Shown: positions 24,767 to 32,262, counted from the first letter of the stretch. The stretch is DNA of 40,259 bases from Cyclobacteriaceae bacterium (GCA_026989505.1 JALSJF010000259.1:1-40259), one strand, 5' to 3'. Numbers and translations: made by a program. Notes: generated by a model from the letters alone, not told the origin.

Positions 24767-24931
24767 ATTATTCACGAAAAGCGTGAATAATGATGAGGAC
24801 AAAATATTTTACCCTCAAATTCGGGTCATGCTTAATCTTAGGTTCATCCTGTATTTTGTGCATAACATGTTGTTTTACATTATTTTGCAGTTCATCAGCC
24901 CTGCGGGCGAAAAATCCATATGAATTTTTCG
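24767..24931. repeat. bimodular palindromic repeat, copy B
   Basis: The left module (24767-24791) has the same ATTATTCACG / CGTGAATAAT arms as copy A. The right module (24908-24931) is the same CATATG-centred palindrome with one arm mismatch, again preceded by CATCAGCCCTG and followed by GGTTAA. The modules are 116 bp apart here against 56 bp in copy A, with unrelated sequence between. Together with flanks this fills much of the 24693-25238 gap. The remainder is AT-rich with a weak -7-like TTACTTTG at 25146-25153. Confidence 0.75.
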
Positions 24932-25238
24932 GGTTAAGGCGGTGCCTTAGATTGTAATAATCCAGGCCTTCATCCTGTTGGCGAAAACAAATTTTAGTAT
25001 TCTCTTGCAATAAAGCCCGGTTTGGATACGGTCTGTTTTAACTGGAAAAGTCGTCTAACAGTCGGAAAAATAACTGTAAAGGAAGTTTTGCTGCCAACTC
25101 ATTTTTTTTTACTGAAAAAGGCAACGTAAAAACCTGTTTATGCGTTTACTTTGGGAAATTTTATAACGATTGAACAAAGATTAAAGTTTTTTATTTATTT
25201 AACCGTTAAAACGTATGTTAATCCAAATTTCTGCAACT

Positions 25239-25961
25239 ATGAAAAGGTTACTTTTATTCACGACCCTTGTGGTCTTTTCGTATGGCTGTAAAAAAAACGC
25301 CACTGAAGACCCGGCTCCGGTGAAATGCCTGCCGGTGAAGGTTATTTTTGAGGGAGACGAAACCTATGTGTACGATTTCGATGACACCGGGCTGATATCG
25401 TTGATTACCCTGGACCCGGGCAACGGGCTGGCAGAAACTTACGCCTACACCTGGCAGGATGGCAGAATAGCCAATATCGTATATACCGACAGCGCGGACA
25501 ACTCCACTTTACAACTCGTTCCCGAATACGATGGTGCCCTGATTACCAAGATTTCGGCTGCGGATCTCGGTGAGCTCCGACTGAATTACAACGGTGAACA
25601 ACTTACCAGTGCCGGATTCTGGGTAATAGATGGCAACCAAATTTTGCAAACCATGGAATACAACTTTTCGTACGATGCCAATGGCAACCTTAGCCGTTCG
25701 GAAATGAGTTTTCCCCAGGCACCCAATGATCCTCCGACAGTTACCGAGTATGAATACACCGGACTAACCGGGGAAAACCCGATGTATAATACTTGGTTTA
25801 TAGATTTTCTGGATATGTCTCTGGCCATGAACTTTCCCACGAAAATTACCAAATATTCGGTTACGGAGACTTTTACCATAACCCTGAACGAAGAAGGACT
25901 ACCGGAGAGAATGGAAGGCGACAAAGGCACACTGATAACAGTGGTGTACAACTGCAACTAA
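25239..25961 (+). CDS. putative lipoprotein of unknown function
   Basis: A 240-residue exported protein from ATG 25239. An upstream ATG at 25215 would put eight residues before the signal peptide and is less likely. The lipobox is VFSYGC (Cys about 17), followed by KKNATEDPAP. The rest is beta-rich with repeating YDFDDTG, YTWQDGR and FSYDANGN motifs about 20-25 residues apart, reminiscent of YD-repeat/DUF4595-like surface proteins. No catalytic motif is seen. It has its own strong terminator. Its role in relation to the sulfur genes on both sides is unknown. Confidence 0.75.
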   Translation: MKRLLLFTTLVVFSYGCKKNATEDPAPVKCLPVKVIFEGDETYVYDFDDTGLISLITLDPGNGLAETYAYTWQDGRIANIVYTDSADNSTLQLVPEYDGALITKISAADLGELRLNYNGEQLTSAGFWVIDGNQILQTMEYNFSYDANGNLSRSEMSFPQAPNDPPTVTEYEYTGLTGENPMYNTWFIDFLDMSLAMNFPTKITKYSVTETFTITLNEEGLPERMEGDKGTLITVVYNCN

Positions 25962-25988
25962 GGGTAGTTTGCCTGATAAATGGCTCAC

Positions 25989-26018
25989 AGCCGCCCTTTT
26001 GCAGGGCGGCTTTTTTAT
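25989..26018 (+). terminator. intrinsic terminator of the lipoprotein gene
   Basis: Perfect 8-bp arms AGCCGCCC / GGGCGGCT with a 7-nt loop, followed by TTTTTTATT, start 28 nt after the stop codon. Confidence 0.9.
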
Positions 26019-26028
26019 TGGATTGAAA

Positions 26029-26064
26029 TTAACCTGAAAAATTTTTGTGAATTTTTCAGGTTAA
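26029..26064. repeat. 36-bp perfect hairpin between convergent genes
   Basis: Perfect 15-bp arms TTAACCTGAAAAATT / AATTTTTCAGGTTAA flank a 6-nt loop. The arms resemble the right module of the palindromic repeat (CTGAAAAATT versus GCGAAAAATT) and could be a relative. It may also act as a barrier for minus-strand transcripts from the dipeptidase operon. Confidence 0.6.
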
Positions 26065-26125
26065 CCTTCTTGTCAATCCCGGGGGTGAAACATGCGGGCA
26101 GGGCCATGCCCCGGGCAACGGCCGG

Positions 26126-26635
26126 TTATTGCCGGGCGGCCACCATTTTTTTGATCCCGGCCTGCACCAATACCGTGATTACCGAAAACAAGGCAAATAA
26201 GGCGGTCACCCATTTCAGGGTGGTAAACATACCCATAACAGTGCCCAGGCCGATGTGGGTTGCGGGCAGTTCATTCAGCAGGTATAATTGGGTGAGGTTT
26301 TCGGCATAATCGAACAAAAAGGCAGCAAACACAGCCGTGATGAACACCCTTTTGAAAAGTGCATGGGTAACTAGTAGCTGCCCCATGAGGAAGAGAAAGG
26401 CCGTATAAATTACCGGATAGACATAATCCCACAACATCATTTTTTTGTAAGCCGGTATTTTCCCCGGGGCTAATTTCAGGAAGAAATTTTCATAAACAGC
26501 CTGGCCATCATAGGCGAAGGTAATGTCCGGTACCTGTAAATTTTCGTTCTCCCGGCCGGTTGTGGTGGGCTTGAGGATTACGGTATTGAACAGGACAATC
26601 ACCAGGAACAGCAGGGTGGCCACTGTTTTTTTCAT
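26126..26635 (-). CDS. four-helix membrane protein of unknown function
   Basis: A 169-residue protein with four predicted membrane segments (about 5-21, 74-92, 96-112 and 137-160) and a roughly 45-residue loop after the first that contains the only polar stretch. No family was recognised. It starts 4 nt inside the end of the dipeptidase gene (ATGA), so the two are coupled. Confidence 0.75.
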   Translation of the reverse strand: MKKTVATLLFLVIVLFNTVILKPTTTGRENENLQVPDITFAYDGQAVYENFFLKLAPGKIPAYKKMMLWDYVYPVIYTAFLFLMGQLLVTHALFKRVFITAVFAAFLFDYAENLTQLYLLNELPATHIGLGTVMGMFTTLKWVTALFALFSVITVLVQAGIKKMVAARQ

Positions 26636-27807
26636 GACTTTGGCAGGTTAAGTAAAAGGAAATCGCGGATGTTACCGCCCATAATCTTTTTAATTTCCTC
26701 GGGGTTAAACCCTTCTGCGAGCAAGGCTTCTACCAGCAAAGGCAGGCCGGTAACATCAAAATGCATGGCAATTGCCCCGTCAAAATCACTACCCAGGGCC
26801 ACATGGTCAACGCCAATTAAATCAGCGGCATACCGTATGGCCCTGGCGGTGGCCCGGGCATCGGTACCGCAAACGGCCGGCTCAAACAAGGCAATGCCCA
26901 CCAGCCCCCCGCCAGCGGCAATTCTGCGCAGGTGGGCATCCGATAGGTTACGCACGTTGTTGCAGGTGCCTTTTACCCCCGTATGCGAAACGATCAGCGG
27001 CCGGGTAGCGATGGCCAGGATGTCGTCAATCAGTTGGGGGGAAGCGTGGGCCAGGTCCACAAGCATGTGTTTTTCTTCCATGCGTTGGATAACCTTGCGG
27101 CCAAAGTCTGTTAGCCCGCCTTTACTTACCCCGTGGGCCGAGCCGCCAAGCTTATTGTCGAAAAAATGTACCGGGGCCATCATGCGGATACCGGCCTGGT
27201 ACATCACCTCCACGTTGTCAAGTTCGCCTTCCAGCACCTGCATGCCTTCAACCCCCAGGAACCCTGCCGTAAGTTGCGGGTTTTGCTGGCGGTCGTTTAT
27301 CAGCTTACCCAGTTCACGGGCAGAGGTAACCACTCTGAACTGCCCTGCCGATTCTTCGGCAAAGCCGTATAAGGCCCGGCATTGTACCAGCGCCCTTTCC
27401 TTTAAGCTGAACCATGATTTCACCGGCCGGCCTTCGGCAATATACAGGGTGGTAATATTATCGGTATCCCCGGTATTATGGTCGAAGTTCATGTTTTTGG
27501 GTGTTTTACTAACGATAGTAAAGGCCTGCAGGGCCATGTTGGCCGCAAGCATACGGGGTATATCTATATGGCCGTAGTCATGTTTTTGCAGCAGGTTGCG
27601 CTGCCATAGCAGGGCATCGCAATGCAGGTCGGCAATAAAGGGCAGGGTTTGATAAATCTCCTGTGCCTGCGTTGAAACGTTATACGGGGGCAGCAGGGTA
27701 GAGGTGTTGTATTTTCTGTCTACAATGGGTGGTACAATAAAAATGGTGCCGAGGTAGAGCACCAGAATTGCCGCTATACCATAGGAAAAAAAACGGATTA
27801 TCTTCAT
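26632..27807 (-). CDS. membrane dipeptidase, peptidase family M19
   Basis: Zinc dipeptidase of the renal dipeptidase family, hydrolysing dipeptides, often those with a C-terminal D-residue. An N-terminal membrane anchor (about 7-27) faces the catalytic domain outward. Metal-site motifs appear in order: IADLHCD (about 58-64), the bridging Glu in FLGVEGM, VDLAHAS, VSHTG and GSDFDG. The length of 391 residues is normal. It starts 24 bp after the crp gene stop and overlaps the following gene by 4 nt, making a crp-dipeptidase-membrane-protein run. Cleavage of Cys-Gly is a known activity of this family and would fit a thiol context, but is not shown. Confidence 0.92.
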   Translation of the reverse strand: MKIIRFFSYGIAAILVLYLGTIFIVPPIVDRKYNTSTLLPPYNVSTQAQEIYQTLPFIADLHCDALLWQRNLLQKHDYGHIDIPRMLAANMALQAFTIVSKTPKNMNFDHNTGDTDNITTLYIAEGRPVKSWFSLKERALVQCRALYGFAEESAGQFRVVTSARELGKLINDRQQNPQLTAGFLGVEGMQVLEGELDNVEVMYQAGIRMMAPVHFFDNKLGGSAHGVSKGGLTDFGRKVIQRMEEKHMLVDLAHASPQLIDDILAIATRPLIVSHTGVKGTCNNVRNLSDAHLRRIAAGGGLVGIALFEPAVCGTDARATARAIRYAADLIGVDHVALGSDFDGAIAMHFDVTGLPLLVEALLAEGFNPEEIKKIMGGNIRDFLLLNLPKS

Positions 27808-27831
27808 TTGTTCAGCGCAACTGTGGAGGTT

Positions 27832-28464
27832 TCAAATATTGATTATTTTGATGCGGTTTCTGCCCAGGCGGATGTATCCGTTGGTTTCCAGTTTCTTGAG
27901 CAGGCGGCTTACGGCTTCCCGCGATGAGTTAAGTTCCTGGGCGATTTGCTGGTGGGTGATATGAAACTCGCGGGTATGCAGGGCCTGTTCCCGGTCGGAG
28001 AGGTATTTCAGCAGGCGGTTATCGAGGCTCTCGAAAGCCACCGAGTCAAGGGCCGCCAGCATCTCCTCAAAGCGGGCCGAGTAGGTTTGCAGGATAAAAT
28101 TACGCCAGGAGCGGAAGTTGCGCATCCATTCGTCCATGTAATGAAAAGGGATCAGCAGCAGGTGGGTGTCGATTTCGGCAATGGCCTTGATCTTGCTTTT
28201 TTCCTGCTTCATGCAGCAGGTTACGGTCATTACGCAGGTGTTGCCGCCATCAAGGTAGTAGAGTAATATTTCATGGCCATCGTCATCCTGGCGGACGATT
28301 TTAAGGAGTCCTTTGGTAATAAGCGGGGTGCTTTTAATGAATTCCCCGATTTTAATTATGGAATCCCCTTCGTTTACGCGTACTTCCTTGGCTACATTGG
28401 CAATAGCATCTACCAGTTCCGGTTCCTTAAAGAAGGGAAAATGTTGATGGATCAGATCATGCAT
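27832..28464 (-). CDS. Crp/Fnr-family transcriptional regulator with clustered cysteines, candidate sulfide sensor
   Basis: A 210-residue regulator with an N-terminal cyclic-nucleotide-binding-like beta barrel (about 20-115), a dimer helix, and a C-terminal winged helix with recognition helix SSREAVSRLLKKL (about 173-185). The barrel carries Cys 77, Cys 83 and Cys 84 in GNTCVMTVTCC. The Arg-Ser phosphate-binding motif for cAMP is not apparent, so it probably does not sense cAMP. The cysteines could react with persulfides, an inference. It lies next to sqr, and five CRP-like operators occur in the surrounding sulfur genes, making it the best candidate for their regulator. No such operator was found at its own start. 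Confidence 0.9.
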   Translation of the reverse strand: MHDLIHQHFPFFKEPELVDAIANVAKEVRVNEGDSIIKIGEFIKSTPLITKGLLKIVRQDDDGHEILLYYLDGGNTCVMTVTCCMKQEKSKIKAIAEIDTHLLLIPFHYMDEWMRNFRSWRNFILQTYSARFEEMLAALDSVAFESLDNRLLKYLSDREQALHTREFHITHQQIAQELNSSREAVSRLLKKLETNGYIRLGRNRIKIINI

Positions 28465-28473
28465 GGTGCAAAT

Positions 28474-28509
28474 ATTTTAGGCTTCCGAAAAATTTCGGAA
28501 GCCTAAAAT
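28474..28509. repeat. 36-bp near-perfect palindrome at the crp start
   Basis: Seventeen-base arms beginning ATTTTAGGCTTCCGAAA flank two central A. It lies 10 nt upstream of the crp ATG and 22 nt after the sqr stop. The orientation (T-rich outer 5' arm, A-rich outer 3' arm) does not give a T tail on either strand, so it is not a standard terminator. It may be an mRNA hairpin shielding the crp start, or a processing or attenuation element. Confidence 0.7.
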
Positions 28510-28531
28510 TAAACTAATTCGGCTTAAAATA

Positions 28532-29878
28532 TCAGAAATTATAACCTTTTAGCATCATGTTCCAATACATAAAAGGCAGGCCGTAGCGTTTCAGCAACCA
28601 CATCGGGTAACTGGCTTTGCCGGTATCGAAAAATTTGCTCAGCAAGGGATCGGAACTGCGCACATTGTCATACTTAAACTCAGCCAGCAGCATGCGGTTG
28701 TGGGCCACTACCAGCGGGCATGATGAATAGCCGTTGTACCCTTCATAAGCGGCATCTTTGCCATCCATTACAGCCAGCAGGTTTTTCACAATGGTTGGGG
28801 CTTGCTTACGGATAGCGGCCCCGGTGCGGGCGGTGGGCAGGTCGGTAACATCCCCGGCACCAAAAACATTTTTATAAAACCTGCTTTGCAGGGTGTGCTT
28901 GTCCACGGCCATCCAGCCTTTATCGGGCCCATCCGGGTTGGCCAGCTTGGTTTTCCGGAACCAGCCCGGGGCCGATTGCGGGGGCGCCAGGTGCAGCATG
29001 TCATATTTTATCACAAACCTTGCACCCTCTTTCAATTCGTTTAAAGGGCCGTTTGCTTCTGCAAATTCAACTATTTGGCCGTTTTCCGGGTAATAACCTT
29101 TAAAGCCGGCACGGTTGGTGTCATCGTTGTGCACATAATCGGTGCGCCCTTCGGGCAAGGCCAGGCGTTCATAATGCGCCTCTTTCTTCTCGCCATCAAT
29201 TTTCACCAGCTTATAGCCATACCGCTGGGCTACGTCATACACCTCGTTAACATAATGTTTAAGTTCGGTTTTAAAGGGCTCGGTGCCAAAAATCACCGTG
29301 CCCGGGGTGGCAAAGACTATGGTGGTTTTGTCTTCCAGTTTATTTCTGCGGATATGGTCGGCTGTGAGGTACATGATTTTTTGCGGGGCCCCGGGGCATT
29401 TTATCGGGGTGGCCGGTTGGGTAAACAAGGCCACGCCACCTTTAAAGTTTCGCAATACCTCCCAGGTATAATCGGGGTCAATATAGTTTGAGCACACCCC
29501 GTTTTTGCCGTAGGCCTCTTTCAGCCCCTCTATGCCATCGAGGTTGATTTGTATGCCGGGGGCCACAATCAGGTACTCATAGGCTACCACATCGCCACTG
29601 CGCAAAATTACCTCCATGCTGTCAGGGTCAATAGTCTCAACATAGTCCTTTATCCAGGTAGCTTTTTTGGGTATCTGCCTTTTTTCTTTTCTTACCGTGG
29701 CCGATTTTTTCATCAGGCCGGCCCCTACCAGGGTATAGGCCGGTTGGTAATAGTGCTCTTCCGAGGGTTCGATGATGGCTACGTCAAGTCCTTTACGGGC
29801 CCGCAGCAGTTGGGCAGCTACCATTATGCCTCCGGTACCACCACCAATTACAACTATTTGATGTTTGTGCGTTGTCAT
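28532..29878 (-). CDS. sqr: sulfide:quinone oxidoreductase, mitochondrial-SQOR-like type
   Basis: FAD enzyme at the inner membrane that oxidises sulfide to a persulfide/polysulfide and reduces quinone. The FAD-binding IGGGTGG lies at 11-17. Redox cysteines: Cys 129 (NGVCSNY), Cys 161 (IKCPGAPQK) and Cys 387 (SSCPLV). The last two motifs match those of human SQOR almost word for word. A second FAD contact is FGAGDVTDLPTA at about 339. The C-terminal amphipathic tail with aromatic residues (MYWNMMLKGYNF) would touch the membrane. It is divergent from thioredoxin over a 128-bp region with a shared operator. Confidence 0.94.
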   Translation of the reverse strand: MTTHKHQIVVIGGGTGGIMVAAQLLRARKGLDVAIIEPSEEHYYQPAYTLVGAGLMKKSATVRKEKRQIPKKATWIKDYVETIDPDSMEVILRSGDVVAYEYLIVAPGIQINLDGIEGLKEAYGKNGVCSNYIDPDYTWEVLRNFKGGVALFTQPATPIKCPGAPQKIMYLTADHIRRNKLEDKTTIVFATPGTVIFGTEPFKTELKHYVNEVYDVAQRYGYKLVKIDGEKKEAHYERLALPEGRTDYVHNDDTNRAGFKGYYPENGQIVEFAEANGPLNELKEGARFVIKYDMLHLAPPQSAPGWFRKTKLANPDGPDKGWMAVDKHTLQSRFYKNVFGAGDVTDLPTARTGAAIRKQAPTIVKNLLAVMDGKDAAYEGYNGYSSCPLVVAHNRMLLAEFKYDNVRSSDPLLSKFFDTGKASYPMWLLKRYGLPFMYWNMMLKGYNF

Positions 29879-29943
29879 TTCTCTTTGCTTTAAAGGTGAT
29901 AAATTTTATTGCTATAAATATCGCCAAAAAAAAATGATATCTT

Positions 29944-29988
29944 TGTGACAAACATCACCTATGGGAAGGCCCGGACTCACTTCCTTTG
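29944..29988 (+). promoter_or_regulatory. CRP-like operator and -7 box of thioredoxin, shared with sqr
   Basis: TGTGACAAACATCACC (29944-29959) is followed on the plus strand after exactly 21 nt by TTCCTTTG (29981-29988), one mismatch to TAnnTTTG. The thioredoxin ATG lies 18 nt past the box. On the minus strand the same palindrome lies 23 nt before TATTTATA (29913-29920), a poorer box for sqr, with a run of nine T in the spacer. One dimer could therefore serve both genes. Confidence 0.6.
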
Positions 29989-30006
29989 TAAAAAAAATAA
30001 GAAGTA

Positions 30007-30369
30007 ATGGCGACAATTAAATTGACCACAGAGGATTTCAAAAACAAGGTTTTTGACTATACTAAACATAACGAATGGAAATATGCAGGGGACAAACCGG
30101 CCCTGATTGACTTTTATGCCGATTGGTGCGGCCCTTGTAAAATGGTAGCGCCAATTTTGGAGGAATTATCGGAAGAATACGGAGATAAGCTGTATATTTA
30201 CAAGGTAGATACCGAGGCCGAACAAGAATTATCGGCCGTATTCGGCATCAGGAGTATTCCCAGTATGCTGTTTATTCCGGTAAACGACCAGCCGAAAATG
30301 CAGGCCGGGGCTTTGCCGAAGAATGTATTGAAAGAGATTATTGACAAAGAACTGCTGCAAATAGCTTAA
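30007..30369 (+). CDS. thioredoxin
   Basis: A 120-residue cytoplasmic thiol-disulfide oxidoreductase with the classical active site WCGPCKM (Cys 41, Cys 44) and the cis-Pro segment IRSIPSM. It is slightly longer at the N-terminus than E. coli TrxA. Its position opposite sqr, under a shared operator, suggests a role in reducing persulfides or releasing sulfide from them; housekeeping thioredoxin function cannot be excluded. A strong terminator follows. Confidence 0.94.
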   Translation: MATIKLTTEDFKNKVFDYTKHNEWKYAGDKPALIDFYADWCGPCKMVAPILEELSEEYGDKLYIYKVDTEAEQELSAVFGIRSIPSMLFIPVNDQPKMQAGALPKNVLKEIIDKELLQIA

Positions 30370-30398
30370 GAAAACCAATTTAGGTTGTTGTTTGATTG

Positions 30399-30444
30399 AG
30401 ACAGCCCTTGGACGCTTCCCGCGGACAAGTGGCTGTCTTTTTTT
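30399..30444 (+). terminator. intrinsic terminator of thioredoxin
   Basis: Arms AGACAGCC(CTTG) and (CAAG)(T)GGCTGTCT close a loop of about 15 nt and are followed by TTTTTTT, 30 nt after the stop codon and just before the end of the convergent C-S lyase gene. Confidence 0.85.
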
Positions 30445-30446
30445 GG

Positions 30447-31628
30447 CTAAAGGCTACGGACTGCCGTGGCCAGTTGGGCCATCCCCTGGCGGATCATTTT
30501 CCTGGGCGAAGCAATGTTCATGCGGGCAAAGCCGTCTCCTCCCGGGCCATAGGTGTAGCCCTGGTTGAGGGCCAGGCCGGCCTTTTCAACGAGGAATTTT
30601 TGCAGCTCGTCATTGCTGAAGCCTAACGGCCGGAAGTCAAGCCAGATTTGGTACGTGCCCTCGGGCACAGGGAAACGGATGGCCGGGATTTCTGCCGCCA
30701 GGTAGCTGGCTATATAGTTTATGTTTCCTTGTAAATACGTCAGCATTTCATCTAACCAGGCATCGCCTGCGGTAAACGCAGTTTGCAGGGCAATGTTGGC
30801 AAAGGCATTGCTTTTATCGAGGTGGTAGCGCTCAATCTGCTTTTTAATGGCCTTGTGGTAGGCCCTGTTGGGGGTGAATACAAAGGAGTCAACCAGGCCG
30901 GGCATACCAAACGTTTTGCCTGCCGAAGAAACCATGATGATAGTATCGCTGTACCGGGCATAAACGGTAAGCATGCCGAGGTACTGGTGGGGGGGATACA
31001 CGATATCGCCATGGATCTCATCGGTGATTACCAGAACATTATGGCGGGTGCAGATAGCGGCAATCCTGGCCAGCTCTTCTTCCTGCCATACCCGGCCCAC
31101 GGGGTTATGCGGGCTGCATAAGAGCAATATTTTGGTGCCGGGTTCTTTGGCCACGCCCTCGAGGTGATCAAAATCAATTTCGTAGCGGTTGCCGGCAAAT
31201 GTTAAAGGGTTGTTGACGATTTTCCGGCCCAGGGACTTGATGATCCCCATAAAAGCCTGGTACACGGGGGGTTGAATAATTACGCCTTCCCCGGGAGCCG
31301 TAAATGCATCGATGATGGCCGCTATACTGGTGTTGACACTGGGCGTAAACAACAACCCTCTGGGGTTGAGCTGCAGGTTGTACCTGCGCAGGTACCAGGC
31401 AGCCAGGGCTTCTTTAAGGCGGGGCGATTTGGTTTCGTAGCCAAACAGCCCTTTTGCTGCGCGTGCCGACAACGCCTGTACCAGCTCAGGCATTACCCTG
31501 AAATCAGTGTCGGCTACCCAAAAAGGCAGCAGCTCCTCCTGGCCAAATACGGCCTTCAGGAAAGCCGGGTTATAGCGGACAAAGTTTTGGCGGTCGGTTT
31601 CCGGGTATTCATCAAAATTAACAGGCAT
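30447..31628 (-). CDS. MalY/PatB-type PLP-dependent C-S lyase (cystathionine beta-lyase)
   Basis: Fold-type I aminotransferase-like enzyme of the MalY/PatB group, which splits cystathionine or cysteine to thiol or sulfide, pyruvate and ammonia. Motifs: FWVADTDFRVMPEL near the start, CSPHNPVGRVW, ITDEIHGDIVY, and the PLP-lysine loop SSAGKTFGMPGL. GDGFARMNIASPR near the C-terminus holds the carboxylate-binding Arg. The ATG at 31628 (MPVNFDEYP) is preferred; a further ATG at 31694 adds 22 residues not expected in the family. It could be a source of sulfide for the neighbouring oxidation genes, which is inference. Confidence 0.92.
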   Translation of the reverse strand: MPVNFDEYPETDRQNFVRYNPAFLKAVFGQEELLPFWVADTDFRVMPELVQALSARAAKGLFGYETKSPRLKEALAAWYLRRYNLQLNPRGLLFTPSVNTSIAAIIDAFTAPGEGVIIQPPVYQAFMGIIKSLGRKIVNNPLTFAGNRYEIDFDHLEGVAKEPGTKILLLCSPHNPVGRVWQEEELARIAAICTRHNVLVITDEIHGDIVYPPHQYLGMLTVYARYSDTIIMVSSAGKTFGMPGLVDSFVFTPNRAYHKAIKKQIERYHLDKSNAFANIALQTAFTAGDAWLDEMLTYLQGNINYIASYLAAEIPAIRFPVPEGTYQIWLDFRPLGFSNDELQKFLVEKAGLALNQGYTYGPGGDGFARMNIASPRKMIRQGMAQLATAVRSL

Positions 31629-31769
31629 AAGCAATAAGATTTTGGGCTGAAGGTAGTGATTTAGCCCGGGAAATTCATCAGTTTTTGCTGACAAATTTTA
31701 CGCTGAAATAGCGGCCGTCCGGGAATCTGGCAGACCCCGGGCGAAATAATAGCAAAAAATACCGGCTTA

Positions 31770-31814
31770 TGTGATACTGTTCACGTTTACCCCGGTAAAA
31801 TAGCCGTTGCTTTG
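31770..31814 (+). promoter_or_regulatory. CRP-like operator and -7 box of the single-domain rhodanese
   Basis: TGTGATACTGTTCACG (31770-31785), the best-matching palindrome of the set, is followed after exactly 21 nt by TTGCTTTG (31807-31814), one mismatch to TAnnTTTG. The ATG at 31849 lies 34 nt past the box. On the other side, toward the C-S lyase gene, no good box occurs at that distance. Confidence 0.62.
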
Positions 31815-31848
31815 CAGCTATAATAAAAATTAAGAACCAAAATATACT

Positions 31849-32136
31849 ATGGATTTAAGAGAACTTATTAATCAACCGACAACTACGGTGGTAGATGTAC
31901 GTTCGGAATTTGAGTTTATGGCCGGTAATGTTGAGGGGTCAGTAAATATCCCTTTGCATGAGGTACCGGAAAGAGTTGAAGAGTTTAAAAACATGCCGGG
32001 CAATATTGTGGTATGTTGTGTGTCCGGGGCCCGTAGTGGCCAGGCGGTAGCCTTTTTGCAGATGCATGGCGTAGAGAATATTGTTAACGGGGGTAGTTGG
32101 ATGGATATCAACTACCTGAAATACAACGCAGCGTAA
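31849..32136 (+). CDS. single-domain rhodanese
   Basis: A 95-residue cytoplasmic sulfurtransferase (GlpE/PspE size, no signal peptide). VVDVRSEFEFMAGNVEGS is the CH2A-like segment and CVSGARSG the active loop with Cys 57; an extra Cys 56 adjoins it. It likely carries persulfide sulfur between SQR, low-molecular thiols and the dioxygenase. It is monocistronic, with its own operator-containing promoter and a terminator. Confidence 0.92.
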   Translation: MDLRELINQPTTTVVDVRSEFEFMAGNVEGSVNIPLHEVPERVEEFKNMPGNIVVCCVSGARSGQAVAFLQMHGVENIVNGGSWMDINYLKYNAA

Positions 32137-32160
32137 AGCTGGGAGTTTAGGTGAATGGTT

Positions 32161-32197
32161 AAGGCCGCCTTATGTGTAGGGCGGCCTTATTTTTTTA
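32161..32197 (+). terminator. intrinsic terminator of the single-domain rhodanese
   Basis: Arms AAGGCCGCC and GGCGGCCTT with a 10-nt loop are followed by ATTTTTTTAT, 25 nt after the stop codon. Confidence 0.88.
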
Positions 32198-32262
32198 TGG
32201 CCCGCCTATAACCTGAAAAGCCAGCAGGATTTTTGATGCTCCCGGGCCCCAGGATACCGGGG

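Noticed and set aside
29938-29945. Perfect -7 box TATCTTTG as the thioredoxin promoter
   Set aside because: It overlaps the CRP-like operator and would put the operator on the start site; the box at 29981-29988 fits the 21-nt rule and a short leader. It remains possible as a second promoter.
31734-31785. CRP-like control of the C-S lyase gene from the palindrome at 31770-31785
   Set aside because: At 21 nt on that side the sequence is TATTTCGC, a poor match to TAnnTTTG; no support.
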